Shown: positions 47,036 to 55,555 of the stretch, one piece after another
Layout: every line of letters begins with the position of its first letter
Numbering within the stretch: position 1 is the first letter of the stretch
Assembly (NCBI RefSeq): GCF_018502625.1
Contig: NZ_CP075566.1
Span: 501,001-565,000 of the forward strand
Length of the DNA: 64,000 nt
Source: Pseudomonas hormoni
GTDB taxonomy: Bacteria; Pseudomonadota; Gammaproteobacteria; Pseudomonadales; Pseudomonadaceae
Direction of reading: 5' to 3'
Notes under the pieces: model-generated
Database searches by the model: none
What the model was told of the DNA's origin: nothing
The model's input: the letters and a program-made list of their open reading frames with translations, nothing else
Made by a program: the position numbers and the translations under genes

Positions 47036-48472
47036 ATGAAGAAGCCACCGAAGCTGAAGGGGCGGACCGATCCGGTGTTCGACCTGTTGGGGAAGTTTCC
47101 CCATAAAGAGCGCCTCTCGGATTACCTCGCCCTCCTTAAGCCGCTGGATGATCAAGGGCGCTATCGACCTTTTGACGAATTGCGCCACCGCTGGGCGCCG
47201 GGACTGGATTCGAGCCTGTGCTGGGCGCTGGTAAAGAAAGCCCGGACTGCTCAGTACTCAAGCCTTTTGCCACTGGGCGAACCGCTTCAGTGGGGCAACT
47301 TCGTACTCACACCGCTGGCGCAGAAAGCGATCTCCGCCGTCGATCGACAAGCGACGACGGCTGCGCTGGAGTTCATGACCAGTCAGATCGGCGAGCACGC
47401 GCATTTCAGTTATCTGCTCAACGATCTGATCGAAGACGAAGCGATCAGCAGCAGTCAACTCGAAGGCGCGGCCACGACTACGCGGGTGGCCAAGGACATG
47501 CTCAAGCGCAAACGCCTGCCACGCACGCCGGACGAGCGAATGGTGATCGGCAATTACAAGATGATGAACTTCGCCTGGGAAAAGCGTTATGAAGCCCTGA
47601 GCGTCGAACTGATTTCGGCCATGCACCGGGTGGGCGTCGAGGGCATCGATGATGCGCAATATTCGCCGGGGCAGTTCAGGGACAACGATGACGTGGTGGT
47701 GCAGGACGGCGAGGGCAACACCGTGCACACACCACCGCCCGCCGCAGGGCTGGTGTCACGATTGCGCGTGTTGTCGACGTGGATCAACCAGCCTCACAAT
47801 GATCCCGAACAACGTGAGTACCTTCATCCTCTGATCAAGGGCATCGCGCTGCATTTTGCGCTGGGTTACGAGCACCCTTTTCGCGATGGCAATGGCCGGG
47901 TCGCGCGGGCGCTGTTTTACTGGTTCATGTTCAAGAATGACTTCTCGGCCTTTCGCTACATTGCGATCAGCATTTTGCTACGCAACGCGCCGGTGAAATA
48001 CGGACGGTCGTATCTGAACACTGAAGCTGATGACCTTGATCTGACGTATTTCATCGACTTTCAGTGTGCGGTCATCCTGCGGGCTGTCAGGGGTTTTACC
48101 GAGGCTTATCGGAAAAGTCTGGTGTATGCCGACAGCTTTGATCGCTGGTTGTTGGCGTCCGGTTTTTTCGACCGATTGACCGAGAAGCAACGGGCCTTGT
48201 TCCAGGTGGCCAAGAGCGGGATGGCCAAGGAATTTACGGCGGTCAATGTGAAGGAAAATCTGGACTGCTCTTACAACACTGCTTCGGCCACCCTGAACGG
48301 GTTGGTTGAGTTGAACGTGTTCGAGAAGAGGAAGATGGGGCGCGAGTGGGTGTTCTTCTTGCGGGTCGCATCGACAAATGAGTTCCTGTGGGAGCGAGCC
48401 TTTGTGGTGAGGGGATTTATCCCCGTTGGGACGCGAAGCGTCCCCTGCACTTTAAAGCCCAACCGCCTGTGA
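47036..48472 (+). CDS. Fic-domain protein, class II (self-inhibited), with REP-derived C-terminal tail
   Basis: The 478-residue protein carries a Fic domain with HPFRDGNGR at 280-288, the catalytic loop of AMP-transferring Fic enzymes, and an N-terminal inhibitory helix SSSQLEGA with the SxxxEG motif (Ser139, Glu143, Gly144), i.e. class II with internal self-inhibition. A beta-hairpin flap (YSPGQFRDNDDVVV) positions the target and a winged-helix-like C-terminus (residues 390-440) follows. The last ~29 residues (450-478) are encoded by a REP element. ATG at 47036 is the family-like start. Target unknown. Confidence 0.88.
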   Translation: MKKPPKLKGRTDPVFDLLGKFPHKERLSDYLALLKPLDDQGRYRPFDELRHRWAPGLDSSLCWALVKKARTAQYSSLLPLGEPLQWGNFVLTPLAQKAISAVDRQATTAALEFMTSQIGEHAHFSYLLNDLIEDEAISSSQLEGAATTTRVAKDMLKRKRLPRTPDERMVIGNYKMMNFAWEKRYEALSVELISAMHRVGVEGIDDAQYSPGQFRDNDDVVVQDGEGNTVHTPPPAAGLVSRLRVLSTWINQPHNDPEQREYLHPLIKGIALHFALGYEHPFRDGNGRVARALFYWFMFKNDFSAFRYIAISILLRNAPVKYGRSYLNTEADDLDLTYFIDFQCAVILRAVRGFTEAYRKSLVYADSFDRWLLASGFFDRLTEKQRALFQVAKSGMAKEFTAVNVKENLDCSYNTASATLNGLVELNVFEKRKMGREWVFFLRVASTNEFLWERAFVVRGFIPVGTRSVPCTLKPNRL

Positions 48473-48537
48473 TGAATTGACGACTGCTTCGCAGCCGAAC
48501 GGGGATAAATCCCCTCGCCACAGGGCTAGCCCCCACA
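48385..48537. repeat. Nested REPIN overlapping the 3' end of the Fic gene
   Basis: Outer arms CCTGTGGGAGCGAGCC and GGCTAGCCCCCACAG enclose an inner REP pair, TGTGGTGAGGGGATTTATCC and GGATAAATCCCCTCGCCACA. The Fic stop codon (48470-48472) lies inside. The inner core GGGGATTTATCCCC differs from the GGGAGCTTGCTCCC core of the other copies. Confidence 0.85.
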
Positions 48538-48553
48538 GAATTTGTGTTGAGGC

Positions 48554-49243
48554 TTACAGCGTACCAAACACCTTCTTCGCCAGACTGGTCGCTGCCGCAG
48601 CAGGGTTCTTGCGAATGGTTTCTTCCTGTTTGCCGATCATCTCGAACAGCCCGTTCAGTGCCTGTTCGGTGACGTAGCTTTCGATGTTGGCATTTTTTGT
48701 ATCGATCACGCCCATGGTCGCGGCTTGGCCGGCGAACGAGTTGTACTGCTTGGCCAGACCGACCTGGTCGGTGGCTTGCTTGACGATTGGCAGGAACTTG
48801 GCGCGGATCTGTTCGCGGCTGGATTTGTTCAGGTATTGGGTAGCCGAATCGTTGCCGCCGCTGAGAATCCCTTTGGCATCCTCCACGCTCATTTTCTTCA
48901 CCGCATCCACAAGAATTGGCTGGGCCTGGGTCACAGCGGTTTCCGCCGCTTTGTTCATGCTGGTTTCCAGTTGATCAACCTGGTCGCCCATGCCGAACTG
49001 TTTCATTTTGCTGGCGACCTTGCCCAGCTTGCCCGGCAGTTCGATTTTCACGTCCGGGTTGTTGCTGAACCCGCCCGGTGTACCGAGCTGTTTCACGGCC
49101 AGTTGCGCACCTTGGGTCAGGGCATCCTTGAGGCCGCCGGTGGCGTCTTTTTGCGACAGGTCACTGAGCGACAGCGCCATGGCGCTGGCGGAAATCATCA
49201 AGCCTGCGCAGAGGCCGGCGAAGCGAAGGGTAGGGCGGAACAT
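48554..49243 (-). CDS. DUF4197 family periplasmic protein
   Basis: The 229-residue protein has a Sec signal peptide (MFRPTLRFAGLCAGLMISAS, cut after AMA) and a helical DUF4197 body (GLKDALTQGAQLAVKQLG; residues 30-229), a family conserved in proteobacteria without a known function. The start at 49243 is preferred, with AAGGAAG seven bases upstream. It shares its strand with the YbaY-like gene, 41 bases upstream, so they may be co-transcribed. Confidence 0.82.
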   Translation of the reverse strand: MFRPTLRFAGLCAGLMISASAMALSLSDLSQKDATGGLKDALTQGAQLAVKQLGTPGGFSNNPDVKIELPGKLGKVASKMKQFGMGDQVDQLETSMNKAAETAVTQAQPILVDAVKKMSVEDAKGILSGGNDSATQYLNKSSREQIRAKFLPIVKQATDQVGLAKQYNSFAGQAATMGVIDTKNANIESYVTEQALNGLFEMIGKQEETIRKNPAAAATSLAKKVFGTL

Positions 49244-49284
49244 GGCGGCTTCCTTGTTCATAAAAAAGTGTTCAAAAAATAAAA

Positions 49285-49683
49285 TTAACGGACAGCGTCG
49301 ACGCGGATTTTCAGTGGCTGCGGATCGCTGCCATCCAGTTGCACGGCGTGATGTTCGGTGGTGATGAACTTCAGTTGGCCATCCAACTCGATTCGCGCGC
49401 TGACGGAATATCTGTGGCCGGGTTTGACCTGAGCCGGATCGTAACTCAGATGGAATGGCAGCGGCACCTGACCTTTGACGGGGCCTTTCTGTTCGTCGAG
49501 CACCACGGCGGGGGCGTCAGCCAGAGACACGTCCTGCAAGCTGACGCTCAGGGTGGCGCTCGGCGGCAGGGCGATGCGTTGCAGGTAGAAGACTTCGCCA
49601 TCGAGGCTGGTTTTGGCGGCAGGTTGCATCGACTGACAGGCTCCGAGCAAAGCGGCCATGGCCAATAGAGAGAGTTTTTTCAT
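49285..49683 (-). CDS. YbaY-like lipoprotein
   Basis: The 132-residue product has a type II signal peptide (ALLGAC, Cys16) and a single domain of the YbaY/YscW type: DGEVFYLQRIALPPSATLSVSLQDVSL, PVKGQVPLPFHLSYDP and YSVSARIELDGQLKF. The family includes the pilotin-like YscW, but YbaY itself has no agreed function. ATG at 49683 is chosen over 49695. It appears to precede the DUF4197 gene in a short operon. Confidence 0.78.
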   Translation of the reverse strand: MKKLSLLAMAALLGACQSMQPAAKTSLDGEVFYLQRIALPPSATLSVSLQDVSLADAPAVVLDEQKGPVKGQVPLPFHLSYDPAQVKPGHRYSVSARIELDGQLKFITTEHHAVQLDGSDPQPLKIRVDAVR

Positions 49684-49699
49684 CGTACATCTCACTTAA

Positions 49700-49829
49700 T
49701 GTGGGAACGAGCCTGTGTGGCGAGGGCGCTTGCTCCCGCTCGGCTGCAAAGCAGTCGCAAAGCTCTTGGGGCCGCTTCGCGACCCAGCGGGAGCAAGCTC
49801 CCTCGCCACACAGGCTCGCTTCCACAAGG
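49700..49829. repeat. Nested REPIN
   Basis: Outer arms GTGGGAACGAGCCTGTGTGG and CCACACAGGCTCGCTTCCAC enclose an inner GGAGCTTGCTCC-type pair, with inner secondary hairpins CTCGGCTGCAAAGCAG and GCCGCTTCGCGAC. It separates the YbaY-like gene from plsB. Confidence 0.85.
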
Positions 49830-49836
49830 TTTTGCG

Positions 49837-52338
49837 TTATTTCTCGGGCTGTGTGGTGGCCAGATCCGCCGCATCTTCACTGCGATGCAACGCCACCTGG
49901 CGAATCGACAAACGAATCTCCGCCGGCAACACCCGTTTGGCCGCGCCTTCGGCCAAATCCCCAAGCAGTTCGTGATAGCTCAACTTGCCGGCTTCGTCGC
50001 GTTTGAGCACGTCCAGGTCGAGCATCGTCTGGATGAAGTGGCGGAACAGGCTCTTGTCGAAAAACTCCGGGGCGTTCAGGCCATGCAGGATCGACAGGCG
50101 CTGGGCCATCACCGTGCACAGGTCTTCCAGTTCTTCGGCGCTGATGCTGTTCTGGCCGCTGTTGAGCAGCAACGAAACGGTCATGTAGAAGCGTTGCAGC
50201 GTCTGGGCGATGCTCTTCGACAGCAAGGTCAGCAACACGAAATGCCGCGAACTCGGCGCTGGACGCAGGTAAACGTCATTTTCAAAACGCAGCAGACCCT
50301 GCTCGACGAACGCTTCGAGCCATTGATCGATCACTGCATCCAGTTCGTCCAGCGACCAGCGAATGAACAACTCCGATTGCAGGTACGGATAGAGCGCGCG
50401 GGTGTAGCGCAGGATCTGCTCACGGCTCATGCGCGAGGCGCTCTGGAAGAAGCTCGCGAGCAATGCCGGCAGCGCGAAAATGTGCAGCACGTTGTTGCGG
50501 TAGTAGGTCATCAGGACGGCGTTTTGCTCGTCCAGGTACAGAATCTTGCCGAGCGCATCACTTTGTTCGGACAGCAGATCCATGTCCTTCACATGCTCGA
50601 TCAGCGCGCGCCCGTCACCTTCCGGCAGCGTGGTGTGCGGCGAGTACGGCACCTTGCGCAGTAGCGCCAGATACAGATCCAGCACGCGCGCCATGGCGCG
50701 ATCGTCCAGCGCCAGGCGGCTGGTGGACAGCAATGCCAAAGCCACCAGGTTGACCGGGTTGATCGCCGCTGCTTCGTTCAGGTGCTGCGCGACTTTCTCG
50801 CCGAGGCGGTTGGTGGTTTCGTTGAGCCACGCCGGTTTGAACTGCGGGCCGAGTTCCTGTTTACGCCAGTCCGGCTGTTCGCTGTCGAGGAATTCCGCCA
50901 GTTTGATCGGCTCGCCGAAGTTCACCGCCACCTGGCCGAAACGCTGCTTCAGGGCGCCGATGACTTTGAAGATGTCGAAGATCGATTCTTTCTTCTTGCT
51001 CGCGCCACGCAGTTCGCCGAGGTAGGTCCGGCCTTCCAGCACGCGCTCATAACCGATGTACACCGGAATGAAGACGATGGGCATGCGCGACGACCGCAGG
51101 AAACTGCGTAGGGTAATCGCCAGCATCCCGGTCTTCGGTTGCAACATGCGCCCGGTGCGCGAACGGCCGCCCTCGACGAAGTACTCCACCGGGAAGCCTT
51201 TGGTGAACAGGGTGTGCAGGTATTCGTTGAACACCGAGGTGTACAGCGGGTTGCCCTTGAACGTGCGGCGCATGAAGAACGCACCGCCACGACGCAGCAG
51301 GCTGCCAATCACCGGCATGTTGAGGTTGATCCCGGCGGCGATGTGCGGCGGGGTCAGGCCGTTGCGAAACAGCAAGTAGGACAGCAGCAAGTAGTCGATA
51401 TGGCTGCGATGGCACGGCACGTAGATCACTTCGTGACCTTGGGCGACCTTCTGCACGCCTTCGATGTGGTTGACCTTGATCCCGTCGTAGATCTTGTTCC
51501 AGAACCAGCTCAGCACCACTTCCAGAAAGCGAATCGCGGTGTAGGTGTAGTCCGAGGCGATCTCGTTGCCGTAGCGCAGGGCCTGGGCCTTGGCTTTCTC
51601 CGGGGAGATGTTTTCGCGCTCCGCTTCGTCGAGGATCGCTTGCTTGACCAGCGGCTGATTCAGCAGGCCTTTGACCAGATTGCGTCGGTGGGAAATGTCC
51701 GGGCCGATCACCGCAGCTTTGAGGTTGCGGAAGTGTACCCGCAGAATCCGTTGGGCCATGCGCACGGTACGCTCGTGCCCCTTGTTGTGATCGATCAGTT
51801 CGCGCAGGTGGATCGGCGCGGAGAACTGCACGCGGGTCTTGCGCCCCAGCACGATAATGCTGAGCAAGCGGCGCAGACGCCCGGTGACCGCCCAGCTATC
51901 GGCGAACAGCAGTTTCCACGGGCTCGATTCGCTGTCCGGCGACTGGCCCCAGAACACGCTGACCGGAATGATCTGCGCATCTTCGGCGGCGTTCTGGCTC
52001 AGAGCGCTGACCAGGCGGGTCAGGGTCGGCGGCGCACCGCGCTTGTCCTGGCGACCGAGCCAGTCGGGCTCCGGCGTCAGGTAAAAGAACGCGGCGGGTT
52101 CCAGTAGGTTACCCACCGACACCGGCAGCACCGGACGGGGCAAACCGGCTTTGCTGCATTCAGTGTCGACCACGGCGAGGTCGGTCAGCGAAGGGTTTTG
52201 CAGGACGTAGAACACCGGACGACTGCGGTCGAGGTTGAGGGTGAACGACGACTGGTTGATCGTCTCGGAGCGAACCCAGAGATAGAGCAGTCGGCGCAGG
52301 GTGCCAAACACAAGACGGCGGAACGGGGAACGGGTCAT
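49837..52338 (-). CDS. plsB: Glycerol-3-phosphate acyltransferase
   Basis: PlsB transfers an acyl chain to position 1 of glycerol-3-phosphate in the inner membrane, starting phospholipid synthesis. The 833-residue protein has the acyltransferase signatures [12 protein letters not shown] (HX4D), [28 protein letters not shown] and [11 protein letters not shown]. The start at 52338 gives the standard [11 protein letters not shown]-terminus and a length near that of P. aeruginosa PlsB. It is a single gene, with a divergent cold-shock gene upstream. Confidence 0.95.
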   Translation of the reverse strand: MTRSPFRRLVFGTLRRLLYLWVRSETINQSSFTLNLDRSRPVFYVLQNPSLTDLAVVDTECSKAGLPRPVLPVSVGNLLEPAAFFYLTPEPDWLGRQDKRGAPPTLTRLVSALSQNAAEDAQIIPVSVFWGQSPDSESSPWKLLFADSWAVTGRLRRLLSIIVLGRKTRVQFSAPIHLRELIDHNKGHERTVRMAQRILRVHFRNLKAAVIGPDISHRRNLVKGLLNQPLVKQAILDEAERENISPEKAKAQALRYGNEIASDYTYTAIRFLEVVLSWFWNKIYDGIKVNHIEGVQKVAQGHEVIYVPCHRSHIDYLLLSYLLFRNGLTPPHIAAGINLNMPVIGSLLRRGGAFFMRRTFKGNPLYTSVFNEYLHTLFTKGFPVEYFVEGGRSRTGRMLQPKTGMLAITLRSFLRSSRMPIVFIPVYIGYERVLEGRTYLGELRGASKKKESIFDIFKVIGALKQRFGQVAVNFGEPIKLAEFLDSEQPDWRKQELGPQFKPAWLNETTNRLGEKVAQHLNEAAAINPVNLVALALLSTSRLALDDRAMARVLDLYLALLRKVPYSPHTTLPEGDGRALIEHVKDMDLLSEQSDALGKILYLDEQNAVLMTYYRNNVLHIFALPALLASFFQSASRMSREQILRYTRALYPYLQSELFIRWSLDELDAVIDQWLEAFVEQGLLRFENDVYLRPAPSSRHFVLLTLLSKSIAQTLQRFYMTVSLLLNSGQNSISAEELEDLCTVMAQRLSILHGLNAPEFFDKSLFRHFIQTMLDLDVLKRDEAGKLSYHELLGDLAEGAAKRVLPAEIRLSIRQVALHRSEDAADLATTQPEK

Positions 52339-52440
52339 ACGGCATCTGCATGAGTGAATAAAACCGAGCGTTTGCTCGGGCGGCCGATAGTGTGCCGGAT
52401 TCGCCGAAAATCGGCAAAAAAGCACGCAAGTAAACTCCTG

Positions 52441-52468
52441 TTGAGAGTTTTAGTGCCTGACATATACT
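52441..52468 (+). promoter_or_regulatory. Candidate sigma70 promoter of the cold-shock gene
   Basis: TTGAGA (52441-52446) and TATACT (52463-52468) are separated by 16 bases. Transcription from it would give a leader of about 100 bases ahead of the cold-shock ATG, long enough for the structured, temperature-sensing leaders seen in csp mRNAs. Confidence 0.6.
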
Positions 52469-52574
52469 CGGCGAGCCCGCACTGGCCATATAGTGGCACC
52501 TGGTCCGTGCAAGCAATGTTCCCGAGGCTTTCCTGCGAAAAGTCCGATCAATAATAAAAAAGGGGTATGAACAA

Positions 52575-52784
52575 ATGGCAACACGTGAAACCGGCAACGT
52601 GAAGTGGTTCAACGACGCCAAGGGCTACGGTTTTATTCAGCGCGCGGACGGGGTGGATGTGTTCGTGCACTACCGCGCGATTCGCGGTGAAGGCCACCGC
52701 TCGCTGACTGAAGGCCAGCAGGTCGAGTACGCGGTGGTGTCCGGCGAGAAGGGTTTGCAGGCTGAGGATGTGGTGGGGTTGTAA
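52575..52784 (+). CDS. Cold-shock domain protein
   Basis: The 69-residue protein is one cold-shock domain, with RNP1-like KGYGFIQ and RNP2-like VFVHYRAI. These bind single-stranded RNA/DNA as chaperones or antitermination factors. [20 protein letters not shown] replaces the usual VFVHFSAI of CspA. RGEGHRS is characteristic of CspD/CapB-like paralogues in pseudomonads. AAAAAGGGG precedes the ATG. It stands alone between plsB and a long palindrome. Confidence 0.93.
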   Translation: MATRETGNVKWFNDAKGYGFIQRADGVDVFVHYRAIRGEGHRSLTEGQQVEYAVVSGEKGLQAEDVVGL

Positions 52785-52807
52785 ATCCACTCTTCAGATC
52801 ACGCAAA

Positions 52808-52909
52808 ACCAAATGTGGGAGCGGGCTTGCTCGCGAATGCGGTGTGTCAGTCGACATTAACGTTGACTGACACACCGCATTCGCGAGCAGGCTCGCTCCC
52901 ACATTTGGT
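52808..52909. repeat. REPIN forming a near-perfect 45-base palindrome
   Basis: Arms at 52808-52852 and 52865-52909 match over 45 bases with only two mismatches, around a 12-base loop. Both ends read ACCAAATGTGGGAGCG-type REP sequence. It lies after the cold-shock gene and before a convergent gene and would act as a strong hairpin in either transcript. Confidence 0.93.
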
Positions 52910-52920
52910 CGGTGTCGCTT

Positions 52921-53298
52921 TTAAGCGGTTTTCCAGGTGATCTCTTCTTCGCCATCGGCGCTGATGCGCATCCAGCGATCCGCTGTTTCCTCACCTTCTT
53001 CCTCGACCCAGCTGCCCGGTGCGCAACGCACTTCGACGTTCAGCGCGGCAAACGCGGCGCGGGCACAGGCGATGTCGTCTTCCCACGGGGTCTGGTCGCT
53101 TTCCAGGTACAGGCTGTTCCATTTTCCTACGGCTTTCGGCAACCAGGTCACCGGCACGTTTCCGGCCTTGCACTTGTAGGTCTGGCCTTTCTGAACCCAG
53201 TCGGTGCACGGGCCCAATGCAGTGCCGAGCCAGGCCGCGATGGCCTTGTAGTCGACGTCGGCGTCTTTCAGGTAAATCTCGATATCGGGTTGGCGCAT
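52921..53298 (-). CDS. Conserved hypothetical protein, 125 aa
   Basis: The cytoplasmic 125-residue protein begins MRQPDIEIYLKDADVDYKAI and has a mixed alpha/beta sequence with several tryptophans and an acidic C-terminus (GEEEITWKTA). I recall homologues in pseudomonads but no function. The start at 53298 is preferred over the longer frame at 53463 because that frame overlaps the rlmA 3' end. It follows rlmA after 76 bases on the same strand. Confidence 0.75.
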   Translation of the reverse strand: MRQPDIEIYLKDADVDYKAIAAWLGTALGPCTDWVQKGQTYKCKAGNVPVTWLPKAVGKWNSLYLESDQTPWEDDIACARAAFAALNVEVRCAPGSWVEEEGEETADRWMRISADGEEEITWKTA

Positions 53299-53374
53299 GG
53301 ATGTCCTCACTGCGGGTCTGAAAAATCCATTCGCGGATTTAGCCGGCCTCAAGCCGTTGCTCAAGACCAAAAAA

Positions 53375-54184
53375 TTATTGAAGTACGAAGTAATCGTAAC
53401 GCATCGACACGGTGACCTCGAACGGCTCGGCCTGTTCGATGACCGCCGCCCGGCGTTCCGCACTGGCGCGCCAGCCGTGCGGCGTCATGGCCAACAGGTT
53501 GGCGCGATCCTGACCACTTGCAAGAATCAGTTTGAATTCCAGCGTTTCACTGTGTTGCAAAGCCATGCCTTCCGGCACCAAGGCCAGATGCTTGTCGTCG
53601 GTGTACTCACGCACTTCATCGTACAGCCGTTCGCGCAATTCCATCAGATGGCCGCTGGTCGGCCCGACTTTCATCAAGCCGCCGCCGGGGCTGAGCAAGC
53701 GCTTGGCTTCTTCCCAGTCCAGCGGGCTGAAGACGCTGGCGAGAAACTGGCAGCTACCCGAGGCCAACGGCACCCGCGCCATGCTGGCGATCAACCAGGT
53801 CAGCTGCGGGTTGCGTTTGCAGGCGCGTTTGACCGCTTCCCGGGAGATGTCCAGGGCGTAACCGTCAGCGTTGGGCAGGGCCTCGGCGATTTGCGCGGTG
53901 TAGTAACCCTCGCCACAACCGATGTCGAGCCAGCGCTGGGGCGCGTACTGCGCCGCCAGTTCCGCCAGACGTTTGGCCACCGGCGCGTAATGGCCGGCGT
54001 TCAAAAAGTCGCGACGGGCTTCGACCATCGCCAGGTTATCCCCAGGGTCGCGGCTGTTTTTGTGCTGAACCGGCAACAGGTTCAAATAACCCTGGCGCGC
54101 ACGGTCGAAGCGATGCCCGGCGGGGCAGGCCACGCCGTTGTCCACCGCATTCAGCGGTTCGCTGCAGATCGGGCAGGCGAGCAT
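53375..54184 (-). CDS. rlmA: 23S rRNA (guanine-745-N1)-methyltransferase
   Basis: RlmA methylates N1 of G745 in 23S rRNA. The 269-residue protein has an N-terminal zinc-binding module (Cys4, Cys7, Cys20, His24) and a SAM-dependent methyltransferase domain (RWLDIGCGEGYYTAQIAEAL, DISREAVKRACKRN, SVFSPLDWEEAKRLL). The start overlaps the dapE stop (TGATG), so expression is coupled to dapE. The G745 or G748 choice rests on homology only. Confidence 0.88.
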   Translation of the reverse strand: MLACPICSEPLNAVDNGVACPAGHRFDRARQGYLNLLPVQHKNSRDPGDNLAMVEARRDFLNAGHYAPVAKRLAELAAQYAPQRWLDIGCGEGYYTAQIAEALPNADGYALDISREAVKRACKRNPQLTWLIASMARVPLASGSCQFLASVFSPLDWEEAKRLLSPGGGLMKVGPTSGHLMELRERLYDEVREYTDDKHLALVPEGMALQHSETLEFKLILASGQDRANLLAMTPHGWRASAERRAAVIEQAEPFEVTVSMRYDYFVLQ

Positions 54185-55335
54185 CAGGCGAGCAACTTGA
54201 TCAGGGTCTGGTAGTAGATTTCGGTCAGCACGTCGAGGTCGGCGGCCAGTACCCGCTCGTTGACCTGGTGGATCGTCGCGTTGACCGGGCCCAGTTCAAC
54301 CACTTGTGTGCCCATGGTCGCGATGAAGCGGCCGTCGGAAGTGCCACCGCTGGTGGACGCCTTGGTTTCGCGACCGGTGATGTCCTTGATGCTCGATGCC
54401 ACGGCATCCAGCAACGCACCCGGTTCGGTGAGGAACGGCAGGCCGGACAGCGCCCAGTCGATGTGCCAGTCCAGGCCATGTTTGTCGAGGATGTCGGCGA
54501 CGCGCTTTTGCAGGCCTTCGACGGTGGATTCGGTGGAGAAGCGGAAGTTGAACACCGCCACCAGATCACCCGGGATCACATTGGTCGCGCCAGTGCCGGA
54601 ATTCACGTTGGAAATCTGGAAGCTGGTCGGCGGGAAGAAATCGTTGCCGTGATCCCAGTGCTCGGCGGCCAGTTCGGCCAGGGCCGGGGCAGCAAGGTGG
54701 ATCGGGTTCTTGGCGAGGTGCGGATAGGCCACGTGACCTTGCACGCCGTGCACGGTCAGTTTGGCGCCGAGGGAGCCGCGACGGCCGTTCTTGACCACGT
54801 CACCCACCAGCGTGGTGCTCGACGGTTCGCCGACGATGCACCAGTCCAGACGCTCCTTGCGCGCTGCAAGGCGCTCGACGACCGCCTTGGTGCCGTGATG
54901 CGCCGGGCCTTCTTCGTCGCTGGTGATCAGGAACGCGACCTTGCCCTTGTGATCCGGGTAGTCGGCGACGAAGCGCTCGGCTGCCACAGTCATGGAGGCG
55001 AGGCTGCCTTTCATGTCCGCCGCGCCGCGACCGCAGAGCATGCCGTGTTCGTCGATCAGCGCGTTGAACGGGTCAATCTGCCAAGCGGTCACCGGACCGG
55101 TCGGCACCACGTCGGTGTGACCGGCGAAACACAGCACTGGGCCGTCGTGTTTGCCGTGGGTGGCCCAGAAGTTATCCACATCTTCGATGCGCATCGGTTC
55201 CAGGTTGAAACCGGCATCGCCCAGGCGCTGCATCATCTGCTTCTGGCAATCGGCGTCGACCGGCGTCACGGACGGACGGCGGATCAGGTCGATGGCGAGT
55301 TGAAGGGTCGGCGATAGGTCGGCGTGGGCCGTCAT
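54184..55335 (-). CDS. dapE: Succinyl-diaminopimelate desuccinylase
   Basis: DapE removes succinate from N-succinyl-L,L-diaminopimelate, a step in lysine and peptidoglycan precursor synthesis. The 383-residue enzyme is complete: zinc ligand His in [12 protein letters not shown], the DMKGSLAS bridging Asp, catalytic Glu in TSDEEGPA, His in [10 protein letters not shown]. dapD at 61187-62221 in this window encodes the earlier acyltransferase step. A REPIN separates dapE from ndvB. Confidence 0.95.
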   Translation of the reverse strand: MTAHADLSPTLQLAIDLIRRPSVTPVDADCQKQMMQRLGDAGFNLEPMRIEDVDNFWATHGKHDGPVLCFAGHTDVVPTGPVTAWQIDPFNALIDEHGMLCGRGAADMKGSLASMTVAAERFVADYPDHKGKVAFLITSDEEGPAHHGTKAVVERLAARKERLDWCIVGEPSSTTLVGDVVKNGRRGSLGAKLTVHGVQGHVAYPHLAKNPIHLAAPALAELAAEHWDHGNDFFPPTSFQISNVNSGTGATNVIPGDLVAVFNFRFSTESTVEGLQKRVADILDKHGLDWHIDWALSGLPFLTEPGALLDAVASSIKDITGRETKASTSGGTSDGRFIATMGTQVVELGPVNATIHQVNERVLAADLDVLTEIYYQTLIKLLA

Positions 55336-55373
55336 GGAAAACTCCGGAGATCATGAATGTGGGCGCGGACTAA

Positions 55374-55464
55374 ATGTGGGAGCCAGCCTGCTGGCGATGG
55401 CGGTGTGGCAGTCAACATAAACGGTGATTGTTACATTGCCATCGCGAGCGGGCTCGCTCCCACA
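55374..55464. repeat. REPIN
   Basis: ATGTGGGAGCCAGCCTGCTG at left and CGAGCGGGCTCGCTCCCACA at right, in the gap between dapE and ndvB. The two arms belong to slightly different sub-variants. Confidence 0.82.
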
Positions 55465-55513
55465 GGGATGGATATCACGCCAAGCCCTGCAAAATGGCGG
55501 TTATCTTAAAGCA

Positions 55514-55538
55514 AAACGGCGGCCATTGGCCGCCGTTT
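55514..55538 (-). terminator. Terminator of ndvB
   Basis: AAACGGCGGCC and GGCCGCCGTTT form an 11-base-pair stem around a three-base loop, just beyond the ndvB stop on the minus strand and followed there by TTTTGCTTT. Confidence 0.82.
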
Positions 55539-55555
55539 AGTGCATCTGCAAAGAT

